64,000 nucleotides of DNA from Inonotus obliquus (GCA_032164295.1 JAJHTX010000010.1:310001-374000), one strand, 5' to 3'; counted from the stretch's first letter, positions 9,423-19,801 are shown. Made by a program: numbers and translations. Notes: a model not told the origin generated them from the letters alone.

Positions 9423-10128
9423 TGAAGAGAACTACGTGCGGCTGAGCTCGGTATCGAGCCCGGTATCCCATTCTACGCTTACCCCATGCTACAGTATGGT
9501 CCCATCTACGCCTTCCAGTATTCACCAGCACATCTAGAGAAACCGTCAGTCCCATTTCTCAAGATACCAAATGCCGAGAGTACTGGTACCGAGCGCCAAG
9601 AAACTCGGTACCGAGAATACCGAGAGTACCGAGTGCCGAGAAACCCGGTACCGAGACAAATTGACAATTCAACATGCTCTCATGACATGGATTGGACGTC
9701 TCCCTCTCTGGTATTCATTCCTGATGGTTGGACTATGCATGCCGGTTCCTTGGGAAAGCTCAGGGTCAGTATCTGTTAAGGTTTTCAGGTCCGGTACCAC
9801 CAGGAACGTGTCGGTATCAATCAGCAGGGGTGCAGATCTCTTGTCCTGAGGACTTTTCATCCAGGGATACTATATGCTACATTTTCATTGGTATCTTGTC
9901 CTCCCTAACCCTTTCTTGTTGTCCCCCTGATGGCGCTGCAATGTTCACTTTCCTTGTTACATTTTTCTTCAGACTTTTCTTTGTTTTGATCTTCCTTTCT
10001 ACTTTCTCCTTTTGGATTTATGAGATAACTATGGTACAGTAGTATAAATATCTCCTCCTGTACGTAGTAGCTCTCGAGGTAATCTTAGGAGCTAGCCTCT
10101 AGCGTGAGGGCTCGGGTTTCCTCACCCC
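9423..10128 (+). repeat. Repeat D, copy 1 (interrupted by gypsy element A)
   Basis: It starts TGAAGAGAACTACGTGCGG, as do the copies at 21444 and 29171. Iterated GGTACCGAG words lie near 9590-9660 and a TAGTATAAATATC promoter-like box near 10042. It stops at TCCTCACCCC, where the 5' LTR of element A begins; the other two copies read straight through that point. The TG start and internal TATA box suggest an LTR-type repeat, but no coding capacity is seen. Confidence 0.6.
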
Positions 10129-10512
10129 TGTTAGGATTTGAACTTTCCCTTCTCCTTTTGCTTACTTAATTCTTCATTGGTCATATTCCTTTTTCCGTTC
10201 ATGCTTACTCATTTTTATTACTCATCTTGCTTAGTCGCTCTTTACCGGAACGTCTCGTAATATTCTATTTTCCTTTCTTACTAATATTCTTCTTAGAGTA
10301 ATATCTTCCCACGTCTGGTGTGTATATAAGTAGATAGTCTGACTCATTTGTACCCCGTCTCACTATTCTTCTTACCACCACCATCCCTTAGCCTGCGTGA
10401 TCATCTCCGTCGTTGTACAAGTCTTTGACGTTTGAGGCAGCGTACCCTAAGCTCTGGTGTGAGAGACCCCGACTCCGTTCGAGTACCCCCGAACCCGTCG
10501 TTTCGCATAACA
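10129..10512 (+). repeat. 5' LTR of element A (384 bp)
   Basis: It has TGTTAGGATTTG...CGCATAACA termini. A TATATAA box at 10323-10329 and the predicted transcript start at about 10357 define U3 and R. It lacks the 57-bp duplication present in the LTRs of element B. Confidence 0.9.
10323..10367 (+). promoter_or_regulatory. LTR promoter and predicted mRNA 5' end, GTCTCACTATT
   Basis: TATATAA at 10323 lies 34 bp before GTCTCACTATT (10357-10367). The latter is the exact reverse complement of AATAGTGAGAC just after the LTR, which pinpoints the likely transcription start. Confidence 0.6.
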
Positions 10513-10513
10513 T

Positions 10514-10524
10514 AATAGTGAGAC
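10514..10524 (+). promoter_or_regulatory. Self-complementary primer binding site of element A
   Basis: AATAGTGAGAC lies one base after the LTR end and is complementary over 11 nt to GTCTCACTATT in the LTR. No match to a tRNA 3' end of the common TGGTATCAGAG type is seen. This is the arrangement described for Tf1/sushi retrotransposons, where the mRNA 5' end primes its own reverse transcription. Element B shows the same pair (19791-19801 and 20007-20017). Confidence 0.7.
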
Positions 10525-10925
10525 CTACGTACCAGGACCATTCAGCAACCTCTGAGTTTCCCAGTACTTGCTGTTCCCTCCTGTGGTCTCCTGTTGACGT
10601 CGAGTAACTCCCGACGAACACGAGTTTTCACCAACCCGGTTTTTACCGAGATAACAACAACCGGCCCAGAAACTGTTAAAGTTTCCGTGTATTCCCAATC
10701 AGTCACAACCCTTTACCTAAAGTCACCGTGGCGCTTATCGTTACCATCTGGTGCCGAGGAAACGTCATCTACACCAAGGAGTTCCCACACGTTCACAGTG
10801 CCCCGGGGTTCTCTATTGTTTTCCCTGCTTGGATCTTCCGCGTCGTCATAGGGCTTACGGACGGATTGCTGAACAACCTGCGTCAGCGTCTAGATCCCTT
10901 ACCTGTACCCCCTCCTCATCGTTAA

Positions 10926-12203
10926 ATGTTGTCAAGAACTCATCGCCAACGTGCTTTACTACTAGACGCCGTGGAGAGAGACGTAGACGAGTTATTTGTT
11001 CAGACTCAACCTACGTCACCCCCATCCCCTACTCCGACGTCGAGAAGTGACTCAGACGTATCGTCTCTAGAAACCCCAGTACAACACATGTCTGGAGGAC
11101 AAGGACAACAACCAATACCACCTCCAGTTCCTCCCCGAGTACCAAGTCCACTGATGGCGCAAGGGTTCAATCAGACTCAGATGCAGCAGTTCGCGCCAGC
11201 ACCGCCTGCCCCATCCCCCAAGACTCGTGCGAAGGAACCAAGCGAGTTCAATGGCAGCGACTACAAGGACTTCAAGTGTGAATATACCCTGTGCTTTGAG
11301 TCGGACCCCAGGTCGTTCCCAACAGGCAAGAGCAAGATACTCTTTGTCTTGTCTTACATGAAGGGTGGAGCTGCTGGAACGCGGGCACAGAACTACGTAG
11401 ATGCGAACCAAGCGGCAGGTATCCCAGACACCTGGGCAACCTTTCAAACGGCTCTAGACAAGTCGTTCAACGATCCGAACAAGAAAGAGAAGGCGATGGC
11501 AGAACTTCGACGCCTAACTCAAGGAAAGAAGACCGCAGATGAGTTCTTCGTTGAGTTCAACATCAGACGCCAGGCCGCTGGTCTTACGGACGCACTGCAC
11601 AACAACATCCTCATTGATCGATTGAAGTGGGCGTTGAACCTCGAGGTCGTCAAAGGAGTGATGCGGGCGGCCACGGTCCCAACTACGTACGAGGGCTGGA
11701 AGGCCAAAGCTATTGACGTGGACAGGATCGAACAACAGCTTCGTCAAGTAACAGCGACAAGGTCAGGCCCTCTACGCACAAACTGGCCAACCCAGGCGCA
11801 GACCAAGAACCCGCCTCAAGTCCAGCAAGCTCCGCAACCTCAGCAGCATCGGCCGCAGGCACCTTTCCCTCAGCGCGATCATCAAGGGGTAGGGGCAGGA
11901 GTCCATCCAGGAGCCGGAATCCCAATGGACATCGACAGGGCCAGAAGAAGTTACAAATGCTGGACCTGTGGATCGCCGTCGCATCTCATGGCTAGTTGTC
12001 CTAGTAAGGGGCAGATAGTACGAGAGGTGATTAGGGCATGGGATCCGGAGACCCGCAGGGCCTTTGCAGATGCGCTAGGAGAGCTGAAGGAACGTGACTT
12101 CCAAGCGGTTGACGAAGGACCCGAGGAGCTGCGAGCTACACAAGTAGAGGGGTTGATTGATGAAGAAAGGGGAGAGGAGGATTTTGTCAAGGACCAGGAG
12201 TAG
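10926..12203 (+). CDS. gag: Gag polyprotein of element A (425 aa)
   Basis: Capsid/nucleocapsid precursor of a Ty3/Gypsy element. It has a proline-rich N-terminal third, then the retrotransposon-gag capsid region, in which the motif FDPNKKEKAMAELRRLTQGK appears as FNDPNKKEKAM. A zinc knuckle of CCHC type lies near residues 340-355 (CWTCGSPSHLMASC). It starts at ATG 10926, directly after TAA. Compared with the gag of element B it lacks about 14 residues in the glutamine-rich linker after MQQFA. Pol lies in the -1 frame after a short gap. It is intact as a reading frame, but the element around it is truncated. Confidence 0.85.
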   Translation: MLSRTHRQRALLLDAVERDVDELFVQTQPTSPPSPTPTSRSDSDVSSLETPVQHMSGGQGQQPIPPPVPPRVPSPLMAQGFNQTQMQQFAPAPPAPSPKTRAKEPSEFNGSDYKDFKCEYTLCFESDPRSFPTGKSKILFVLSYMKGGAAGTRAQNYVDANQAAGIPDTWATFQTALDKSFNDPNKKEKAMAELRRLTQGKKTADEFFVEFNIRRQAAGLTDALHNNILIDRLKWALNLEVVKGVMRAATVPTTYEGWKAKAIDVDRIEQQLRQVTATRSGPLRTNWPTQAQTKNPPQVQQAPQPQQHRPQAPFPQRDHQGVGAGVHPGAGIPMDIDRARRSYKCWTCGSPSHLMASCPSKGQIVREVIRAWDPETRRAFADALGELKERDFQAVDEGPEELRATQVEGLIDEERGEEDFVKDQE

Positions 12204-12241
12204 TCGTCGGGACAACTGGTTGACTTTCACAAGATTTCGTT

Positions 12242-13441
12242 TTGTCGCGCGTATTCCATGACTCATCGTCTGTATACTACCTTAGAGATTTGAAACACGA
12301 TGACGCTGCACCTTACTATGAAATTTTGACCGACACGATACCAACAGAAGAAGAAGAGGACCTCACAGAGGATGATGTTGAGGCCTTTGAAGAAGCTTAC
12401 TTCCGAGCGCACCCACGGTTTATACGAGGATCCAATGGGTGCCAGTTGGAGATACAAGTGATCCTCTCTACCATCAGCCTACCGAGATATACAGAAGACT
12501 TCTTGGAAGAGGCCCGAGCCCTGGTTGACTCTGGATGTACCGGATCGTGTATTGATGTGGACTTTGTACTCAAGCACGATATACCCCGAACTCGCTACAT
12601 ACGTCCTATGATGGTGTTTAATGCTGATGGAACTCTTAATGAAGGAGGAATGATGACGCATTATGTGGAGTTGGAGATGGTTTTTGGACAACACATTGAA
12701 ACCATCCGTTTAGCTGTCACCCGTCTAGCTCACTACGACGTCTTCCTGGGACATGACTGGCTCACGAAGCATAACCTGGAGATAGACTGGACGACAGGGA
12801 AGATCGAGTTCACACGATGTCCTACAGGTTGCCGACAAGATCCAAATCCTGAAGCAACGACAATAGTACATAATCGTGCTATCAAGTCGAATCGAGACTG
12901 GCCGATATACCTCAACGATTTTGAAGACGTGTTTAGTGAAGAAAGCTTCGAGAACCTTCCTGAACATCGCGCCTGGGATCATGCAATCGATCTGAAACCG
13001 GACTTCAAACCTAACGACTGCAAGGTCTATCCCCTCAACCCAAAGGAGCAGGAAGTATTGAAAGGCTTTATCGAGGAGAACTTGGCATCAGGAAGAATCC
13101 AAGAGTCAAAGTCACTCATGGTGTCGCCTTTCTTTTTCATCAAGAAGGAAGACGGCTCACTTCGAGCAATCCAAGACTACCGGAAGCTCAACGAGGGAAC
13201 AGTTAAGAACAAATACCCTCTCCCGCTCATTCAGGAACTGGTTGACAAGGTCAAGGATGCGAAGATCTTCACCAAGCTAGACGTACGTTGGGGATACTAC
13301 AACATACGTATTAGAGAAGGGGATGTGTCAGAAGAAATTGACTTATTTGGCATGCAGATCCAGAGACGCTACAACCCGATAAATTCCCACGAACACCTGA
13401 CATCCCGCTTTGTGCAAAACGTGATTTGCACAAAGCGTTAA
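12242..13441 (+). pseudogene. pol: Truncated pol of element A fused to family C sequence
   Basis: The frame encodes the aspartic protease (ALVDSGCTGSCID) and the start of reverse transcriptase up to KLDVRWGYYNIRIREGD. From 13326 it reads on into the left end of the C element (SEEIDLFGMQIQRRYN), giving a chimeric tail that ends at 13441. The linker from gag in the pol frame has TGA at 12221-12223 where element B has CGA, so gag-pol read-through by -1 frameshift would also fail. RNase H, integrase and chromodomain are missing. Confidence 0.85.
13406..13437. repeat. Perfect 13-bp inverted repeat (hairpin) in an insert unique to C copy 2
   Basis: CGCTTTGTGCAAA (13406-13418) and TTTGCACAAAGCG (13425-13437) are exact reverse complements with a 6-nt loop. 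The surrounding stretch from about 13395 to 13459 is absent from C copies 1 and 3, so a small foldback sequence was inserted here. Confidence 0.85.
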
Positions 13442-14028
13442 CGACACGTGACCAGGAGAATGGAAAGACAATTCAATCGAACATATTATACACGCACACG
13501 CTATTGTCCCTGGGGCTCAACATTACCAGGACAAATCAATACACCAATATGCAGGTTCTGTGAATGGGCACATGAAGAGGCATGGCTACTGCAGACATGG
13601 ATACTCGAGGATGCAGTCAATCATATGCTTCGAAGTGACCCGTATTCAATTCGAACCAACCACCATTGGTCGACAGTTGCAGAAACAACTCAACCATTGT
13701 TCACACCTACACTAAATGCATACTTGCACAAAGTTACGGTTTGGACAGGAAGGAGGTTACACTACATTGCGAATGCAGGTGTAATTGCATGGACAAGAAG
13801 ATCGATACATTCCCAGCTATGCTGACGAGTGGCAATACAACTCGACTGGCCAATACATGCGGAAGCTACAAGAGAACATCAAGCACTACGCAATAATCTA
13901 TTTGGAAACATAGTGGCACGATGGAAATTGGAGCAGAATCAACTACCGGGGATGATAGCATTGGAAATCTCTCAACCGAGGGAACGGATCAACGGGGCGA
14001 TCTTAACCTTTGTCATGGAAGGGATCAG

Positions 14029-14469
14029 TGTTATGCGAAACGACGGGTTCGGGGGTACTCGAATGGAGTCGGGGTCTCTCACACCAGAGCTTAGGGTACG
14101 CTGCCTCAAACATCGAAGACTTGTACAGCGACGGAGACGATCACGCAGGCTAAGGGATGGTGGTGGTAAGAAGATATATTTAAGTTAGTACAAACAATGA
14201 GTAAATACCTAAGGGATGGTGGTGGTAAGAAGAATAGTGAGACGGGGTACAAATGAGTCAGACTATCTATTCATATACACACCAGACGTGGGAAGGTATT
14301 ACTCTAAGAAGAATATTAGTAAGGGTGGGAATAGAATATTACGGAACGTTCCGGTAAAGAGCGACTAAGCAAGATGAATAATAAGAATGAGTAAGCATGA
14401 ACGGAAAAAGGAATATGACCAATGAAGAATTAAGTAAGCGAAAGTAAAGGGAAAGTTCAAGTCCTAACA
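14029..14469 (-). repeat. 3' LTR of element B (441 bp)
   Basis: Bounded by TGTTATGCG and CCTAACA as read on the plus strand. It contains a 57-bp tandem duplication (two GGGATGGTGGTGGTAAGAAG blocks) that is absent from the 384-bp LTRs of element A and of the solo LTR at 27399. Confidence 0.92.
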
Positions 14470-14472
14470 TTA

Positions 14473-14484
14473 CCCCCCCTTTAA
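14473..14484 (-). promoter_or_regulatory. Polypurine tract of element B
   Basis: On the minus strand TTAAAGGGGGGG lies three bases before the 3' LTR. Its position fits second-strand priming. Confidence 0.75.
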
Positions 14485-14512
14485 GGCTTGATCGTCCCGA
14501 TCAAGGTTGATT

Positions 14513-17500
14513 CTACGGCTTTCGTGGTGCTTTGGGATGTTTCTCGTAAAACTCCTCGATTACCTCCTCTGCGTTCGTCAGGTCTTCCTCAGGCTGCCAC
14601 GTCGGGTCCTTGTATCCTTCCCATTTAACCAAGAATTGGAGCTTTCGCCGATGGATGCGCGAGTCCAGTATCTCTTCGACTTCATACTCTTCTTCATCAT
14701 CGACAATCAGTGGAGGTTTAGGCGGCGGGTGTCTCTGAGACTCGAAAACTGGTTCGACTGCTGGTTTAAGTAACATCTCGTTGAATACCGGATGTATCTT
14801 CTTCCATGAACGGGGAAGTTTGAGGCGGTAGGCACTCGCTCCCACCTTTTCAATAACCTCGTATGGTCCAAACCACTTGTCCTCAAGTTTACTTGTCGGT
14901 CTGGCTGTCTTGATGTTGCGCCCGTCTAAGAAAACCTTATCGCCCCGCTTGTATTCCACTGATGCTCCTGCATGTCTGTCATGAAACCTCTTCATGTCTT
15001 CCGCCGCTTGTTTGAGATTCTTTTGAGCTATCTCGTGTACTTCTTTGATGTGTTTAGCGAAATCTTCTGCGGAGAAGTTGGAAGATGATGTCACAACGTC
15101 TGTGAAGCCGGTTGGATGCATGCCTGTGTTGACAAAGAACGGGGAGAGTTTGGTCGCTGAGTGTTCCCTATTGTTGTACGCGAATTCTGCAAGAGGAAGC
15201 CAGTCTACCCAATCCGATTGCCTGTGGTTGACGTATAGGCGGAGGTATTGTTCCAGTTCTTGATTGACTCGCTCCGTCTGTCCATCTGTTTGAGGGTGAT
15301 ACGCAGTCGAGGGATTTCCCTGAATGTGTAGTAACTTGTACAGTTCCTTCATCATTTTTGCCTCGAATTGCGTTCCTCGATCATGGATGATCTTTCGCGG
15401 TAACCCGTGAAGTCTGAAGACATGATCCCGATAGATCCTTGCCATCCCTTCTGAAGTTAACTTCGTAGTTGTCGGGATTGCATGCATCTGTTTACTGAAC
15501 CGATCAACTATAACGCAGATTGCATTATGTCCGCTCGATTCGGGTAGTTCACCTATCAGGTCCACCGTAACCACTTGCCAAGGCGCCTCAGGTATCTCGT
15601 TCGGATGTAGGACCCGTCGTTTCGCTGTTCTGACTGCCTTTGTCCGTTGGCACTTGTCACATCCTCGCACGTAATTCCTGACGTCTGCAAACATTGTTGG
15701 CCACCAGAAATCACGCCTGACCAGTTCCACCGTTTTTGACGAACCCGGATGCCCTGCCCACGGCGAGTCATGACAGACCTGAAAGACTTTGTCTCGCATC
15801 TCATCTGGCACAAAGATCCTTCCATCCTTCTGTAGAAGACCACCTTCCTCCGTTGCCCCCTTCGGTATCTTCTCCTTCTCCAAGCTTTCTTGCGCTTCCC
15901 TGATCTTATCTCGTAGTGCCGTCAGATCTCCAGTAAGGGCTCGAACTAGCCATTCATCCTTGATAAAGACGATGTCCTTGTTGTCTTCTTTGCCCTCATT
16001 GAACCCTGCCCGCCGTGATAGCAAATCAGCCTTTCCCATTGACGTCCCAGGCTTGTGTACCAGTACAAAGTCGAATTCCGCCAGTTCAGTTCTCCAGCGT
16101 GCTTGACGGTAGTTGAGCTTGTGCGCTTCCTTAAAATACATGAGGTTCAGGTGGTCTGACCAGACCTCGAAGCGGTGTTTAGCACCCAAGAGATATTGTC
16201 GCCAGTCACGAAGTGCTTCGACAATTGCCAGCATCTCTTTGTCGTATATCTCGTAGTTCCTTTCAGCGTCGTTAAGTGCAGACGATCGATATGCTACTGG
16301 TTTCCATTTTCCATCCTCCTGTTGCTGTAGTAGGACTGCGCCTGTCGCATAGTTTGACGAATCGGCTTCTACTCGATATGGCTGATCATGGTTCGGTATC
16401 GCTAATACGGGCGGGCTACATAAGCGCTCCTTTAATCCTTCAAACGCCTCTTGTTGTTCCTTTCCCCATCTCCATTCAGCTTTACCGGTCAGAGACGTCA
16501 GAGGTTTAACGATTTGACTATAGTCCTTGACAAAACGTCGTAACCAGTTCCCAAAACCCAGCACCTTCTGCAATTCTGTCACATTTCTCGGCACTGGCCA
16601 GTCTCGAACTGCCTCACTCTTCTTCAGGTCCACCTTAAGCTCTCCTTGACCTATGACGTGTCCTAGGTATTTGACTTGGTCCACCTCGAATTCACACTTC
16701 TGCGGCTTCAGGAACAGGCGGTTATCGCGAAGTCTCTGGAATACCTCTCGTACTAGCTGGCGATGTTCGTCGATATGGGAGGAGAAGATGAGTATGTCGT
16801 CGAGGTAAACGATGATCTTGTCCTCATGTATCAAATCTCTGAAGATGTCGTTCATGAATCCTTGGAAGGTAGCTGGGGCGTTAGTTAAACCGAAGAACAT
16901 GACCGTTGGTTCGAACAACCCCAGGTTTGTCCTGAAAGCCGCTTTCCACTCATCCCCTTCTCTAATACGTATGTTGTAGTATCCCCAACGTACGTCTAGC
17001 TTGGTGAAGATCTTCGCATCCTTGACCTTGTCTACCAGTTCCTGAATGAGCGGGAGAGGGTATTTGTTCTTAACTGTTCCCTCGTTGAGCTTCCGGTAGT
17101 CTTGGATTGCTCGAAGTGAGCTGTCTTCCTTCTTGATGAAAAAGAAAGGCGACGCCATGGGTGACTTTGACTCTCGGATTCGTCCTGATGCCAAGTTCTC
17201 CTCGATAAAGCCTTTCAATACTTCCTGCTCCTTCGGGTTGAGGGGATAGACCTTGCAGTCGTTAGGTTTGAAGTCCGGTTTCAGATCGATTGCATGATCC
17301 CAGACGCGATGTTCAGGAAGGTTCTCGAAGCTTTCTTCACTAAACACGTCTTCAAAATCATTGAGGTATATCGGCCAGTCTCGATTCGACTTGATAGCAC
17401 GATTATGTACTATTGTCGTTGCTTCAGGATTTGGATCTTGTCGGCAACCTGTAGGACATCGCGTGAACTCAATCTTCCCTGTAGTCCAGTCTATCTCCGG

Positions 17501-18034
17501 GTTATGCTTCGTGAGCCAGTCATGTCCCAGGAAGACATCGCAGTGAGCCAGACGGGTGACAGCTAAACGGATGGTTTCAATGTGTTGTCCAAAAACCATC
17601 TCCAACCCGACATAATGCGTCATCATTCCTCCTTCATTGAGAGTTCCGTCAGCATTAAACACCATCATAGGTCGTATGTAGCGAGTTCGGGGTATATCGT
17701 GCTTGAGTACGAAGTCCACATCAATACACGATCCGGTACATCCAGAGTCAACCAGGGCTCGGGCCTTTTCCAAGAAGTCTCCTGTATATCTCGGTAGGCT
17801 GATGGTAGAGAGGATCACTTGTATCTCCAACTGGCGCCCATTGGATCCTCGTATAAACCGTGGGTGCGCTCGGAAGTAAGCTTCTTCAAAGGCCTCAACA
17901 TCATCCTCTGTAAGCCCCTCCTCTTCTTCTGTTGGTATCACGTCGGTCAAGATTTCGTAGTAAGGTGCAGCGTCATCGTGTTTCAAATCTCTAAGGTAGT
18001 ATACAGACGATGAGTCATGGAATACGTGCGACAA
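14513..18034 (-). CDS. pol: Pol polyprotein of element B (1173 codons) with chromodomain
   Basis: Protease, reverse transcriptase, RNase H, integrase and chromodomain in one uninterrupted frame. The protease motif is DSGCT near residue 92. The reverse transcriptase YLDD box (YLDDILIF) lies near 407. The integrase zinc finger H-x4-H...C-x2-C spans 753-791 (HDSPWAGH, CDKCQR). The DDE core has Asp near 823 (VTVDLIGELP) and 881 (HDRGTQ), and Glu in the DGQTERVNQE segment near 917. The chromodomain (about 1115-1165) begins YEVEEILDSR and includes the KWEGYKDPTWQPEEDL core, which would bind modified histone tails and direct integration. There is no ATG at the ORF start. The frame is -1 relative to gag and open back across the gag stop, so -1 frameshifting is the likely expression route. 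Confidence 0.92.
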   Translation of the reverse strand: MSHVFHDSSSVYYLRDLKHDDAAPYYEILTDVIPTEEEEGLTEDDVEAFEEAYFRAHPRFIRGSNGRQLEIQVILSTISLPRYTGDFLEKARALVDSGCTGSCIDVDFVLKHDIPRTRYIRPMMVFNADGTLNEGGMMTHYVGLEMVFGQHIETIRLAVTRLAHCDVFLGHDWLTKHNPEIDWTTGKIEFTRCPTGCRQDPNPEATTIVHNRAIKSNRDWPIYLNDFEDVFSEESFENLPEHRVWDHAIDLKPDFKPNDCKVYPLNPKEQEVLKGFIEENLASGRIRESKSPMASPFFFIKKEDSSLRAIQDYRKLNEGTVKNKYPLPLIQELVDKVKDAKIFTKLDVRWGYYNIRIREGDEWKAAFRTNLGLFEPTVMFFGLTNAPATFQGFMNDIFRDLIHEDKIIVYLDDILIFSSHIDEHRQLVREVFQRLRDNRLFLKPQKCEFEVDQVKYLGHVIGQGELKVDLKKSEAVRDWPVPRNVTELQKVLGFGNWLRRFVKDYSQIVKPLTSLTGKAEWRWGKEQQEAFEGLKERLCSPPVLAIPNHDQPYRVEADSSNYATGAVLLQQQEDGKWKPVAYRSSALNDAERNYEIYDKEMLAIVEALRDWRQYLLGAKHRFEVWSDHLNLMYFKEAHKLNYRQARWRTELAEFDFVLVHKPGTSMGKADLLSRRAGFNEGKEDNKDIVFIKDEWLVRALTGDLTALRDKIREAQESLEKEKIPKGATEEGGLLQKDGRIFVPDEMRDKVFQVCHDSPWAGHPGSSKTVELVRRDFWWPTMFADVRNYVRGCDKCQRTKAVRTAKRRVLHPNEIPEAPWQVVTVDLIGELPESSGHNAICVIVDRFSKQMHAIPTTTKLTSEGMARIYRDHVFRLHGLPRKIIHDRGTQFEAKMMKELYKLLHIQGNPSTAYHPQTDGQTERVNQELEQYLRLYVNHRQSDWVDWLPLAEFAYNNREHSATKLSPFFVNTGMHPTGFTDVVTSSSNFSAEDFAKHIKEVHEIAQKNLKQAAEDMKRFHDRHAGASVEYKRGDKVFLDGRNIKTARPTSKLEDKWFGPYEVIEKVGASAYRLKLPRSWKKIHPVFNEMLLKPAVEPVFESQRHPPPKPPLIVDDEEEYEVEEILDSRIHRRKLQFLVKWEGYKDPTWQPEEDLTNAEEVIEEFYEKHPKAPRKP

Positions 18035-18072
18035 AACGAAATCTTGTGAAAGTCGACCAGTTGTCCCGACGA

Positions 18073-19386
18073 CTACTCCTGGTCCTTGACAAAATCCTCC
18101 TCTCCCCTTTCTTCATCCATCAACCCCTCTACTTGTGTAGCTCGCAGCTCCTCGGGTCCTCCGTCGACCGCTTGGAAGTCACGTTCCTTCAGCTCTCCTA
18201 GTGCGTCTGCAAAGGCCCTGCGGGTCTCCGGGTCCCATGCCCTAATCACCTCTCGTACTATCTGCCCCTTACTAGGACAACTAGCCATGAGATGCGACGG
18301 CGATCCACAGGTCCAGCATTTGTAACTTCTTCTGGCCCTGTCGATGTCCATTGGGATTCCGGCTCCTGGATGGACTCCTGCCCCTACTCCTTGATGATCG
18401 CGCTGAGGGGGAGGTACCTGTGGCCGATGCTGCTGAGGTTGCGGAGCTTGCTGGACTTGAGGCGGGTTCTTGGTCTGTGTCTGGGTTGGCCAGTTTGTGC
18501 GTGGAGGGCCTGACCTTGTCGCCGTTACTTGACGAAGCTGTTGTTCGATTCTGTCCACGTCAATAGCCTTCGCCTTCCAGCCATCATAGGTGGTAGGGAC
18601 GGTGGCTGAGCGCATGACTCCCTTGACGACCTCGAGGTTCAACGCCCACTTCAATCGGTCGATGAGGATGTCGTTGTGTAGTGCATCTGTAAGACCAGCT
18701 GCCTGACGTCTGATGTCGAACTCGACGAAGAACTCGTCTGCGGTCTTCTTCCCTTGAGTTAGGCGTCGAAGTTCCGCCATCGCCTTCTCTTTCTTGTTTG
18801 GATCGTCAAACGACTTGTCTAGAGCCGTTTGAAAGGCTGCCCAGGTGTCCGGGATACCTGCCGCTTGGTTCGCATCTACGTAGTTCTGCGCCCACGTTCC
18901 AGCAGCTCCGCCTTTCATGTAAGACAAGACAAAGAGTATCTTGCTCTTGCCTGTTGGGAACGACCTGGGGTCCGACTCAAAGCACAGGGTATATTCGCGC
19001 TTGAAGTCCTTGTAGTCGCTGCCATTGAACTCGCTTGGTTCCTTCGCACGAGTCTTGGGGGATGGGGCAGGCGGTGCTGGCGGTTGTTGTACTTGTCCTA
19101 GAGCAGCCGCAAACATCTGCGCGAACTGCTGCATCTGAGTCTGATTGAACCCTTGCGCCATCAGTGGACTTGGTGCTCGGGGAGGAACTGGAGGTGGTAT
19201 TGGTTGTTGTCCTTGTCCTCCAGACATTCGTAGTACAGGAGTCTCTAGAGAGGATACGTCTGAGTCGCTCCTTGACGTTGGAGTAGGGGACGGAGGCGAC
19301 GTAGGCTGAGTCTGAACAAATAACTCGTCTACGTCTCTCTCCACGGCGTCTAGTATTAAAGCACGTCGGCGATGAGTTCTCGACAA
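18073..19386 (-). CDS. gag: Gag polyprotein of element B (437 codons), start codon lost
   Basis: Same protein as the gag of element A: proline-rich N-terminal region, gag capsid domain (FESDPRSFPTGKSKILF, FDDPNKKEKAM) and a CCHC zinc knuckle near residue 355 (CWTCGSPSHLMASC). The codon aligned with the ATG of element A is ACG (19389-19387), preceded in both by TAA. Translation would have to start at the non-standard ACG or at an internal methionine such as MSGGQGQQ. Either this copy is impaired or the family tolerates near-cognate initiation. The C-terminus is acidic and ends 38 nt before the listed pol start. Confidence 0.85.
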   Translation of the reverse strand: MSRTHRRRALILDAVERDVDELFVQTQPTSPPSPTPTSRSDSDVSSLETPVLRMSGGQGQQPIPPPVPPRAPSPLMAQGFNQTQMQQFAQMFAAALGQVQQPPAPPAPSPKTRAKEPSEFNGSDYKDFKREYTLCFESDPRSFPTGKSKILFVLSYMKGGAAGTWAQNYVDANQAAGIPDTWAAFQTALDKSFDDPNKKEKAMAELRRLTQGKKTADEFFVEFDIRRQAAGLTDALHNDILIDRLKWALNLEVVKGVMRSATVPTTYDGWKAKAIDVDRIEQQLRQVTATRSGPPRTNWPTQTQTKNPPQVQQAPQPQQHRPQVPPPQRDHQGVGAGVHPGAGIPMDIDRARRSYKCWTCGSPSHLMASCPSKGQIVREVIRAWDPETRRAFADALGELKERDFQAVDGGPEELRATQVEGLMDEERGEEDFVKDQE

Positions 19387-19790
19387 CGTTTAACGACGAG
19401 GAGGGGGTACAGGTAAGGGATCTAGGCGCTGACGCAGGTTGTTCGGCAATCCGTCCGTAAGCCTTATGACAACGCGGAAGATCCAGGCAGGGAAAACAAT
19501 AGAGAACCCCGGGGCACTATGAACGTGTGGGAACTCCTTGGTGTAGATGACGTTCCCTCGGCACCAGATGGTAACGATAAGCGCCACGGTGACTTTGGGT
19601 AAAGGGTTGTGACTGATCAGGAATACACGGAAACTTTAACAGTCTCCGGGCCGGTTGTTGTTGTCTCGGTAAAAACCGGGTTGGTGAAAACTCGTGTTCG
19701 TTGGGAGTTACTCAACGTCAACGGGAGACCACAGGAGGGAACAGCAAGGACTGGGAAACTCAGAGGTCGCTGAACGGTCCTGGTACGTAG

Positions 19791-19801
19791 GTCTCACTAT
19801 T
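19791..19801 (-). promoter_or_regulatory. Self-complementary primer binding site of element B
   Basis: On the minus strand this reads AATAGTGAGAC, one base after the 5' LTR. Its 11-nt complement, GTCTCACTATT, is in the LTR at 20017-20007, downstream of a TATATGAA box. Confidence 0.7.

Larger units (their letters stand above)
10129..13325 (+). mobile_element. Ty3/Gypsy chromovirus element A, truncated in reverse transcriptase
   Basis: A 384-bp 5' LTR (10129-10512), a self-priming site, gag (10926-12203) and the first part of pol (12242-13325) are present in order. Pol then breaks in the reverse transcriptase domain after a YYNIRIREGD segment, where the family C element begins. No 3' half or 3' LTR of A is found beyond the C element, so the locus was rearranged or deleted and was not merely interrupted. 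Sequence is close to element B throughout. It is non-autonomous. Confidence 0.85.

Noticed and set aside
9486..10042. ORFs of about 100 codons in repeat D (also 21720, 29476)
   Set aside because: They differ between copies by frameshifts and span a promoter-like TATA box; no protein features.
10594..10851. 85-codon ORF between LTR and gag of element A
   Set aside because: The corresponding frame is not kept in element B, so it is probably untranslated leader.
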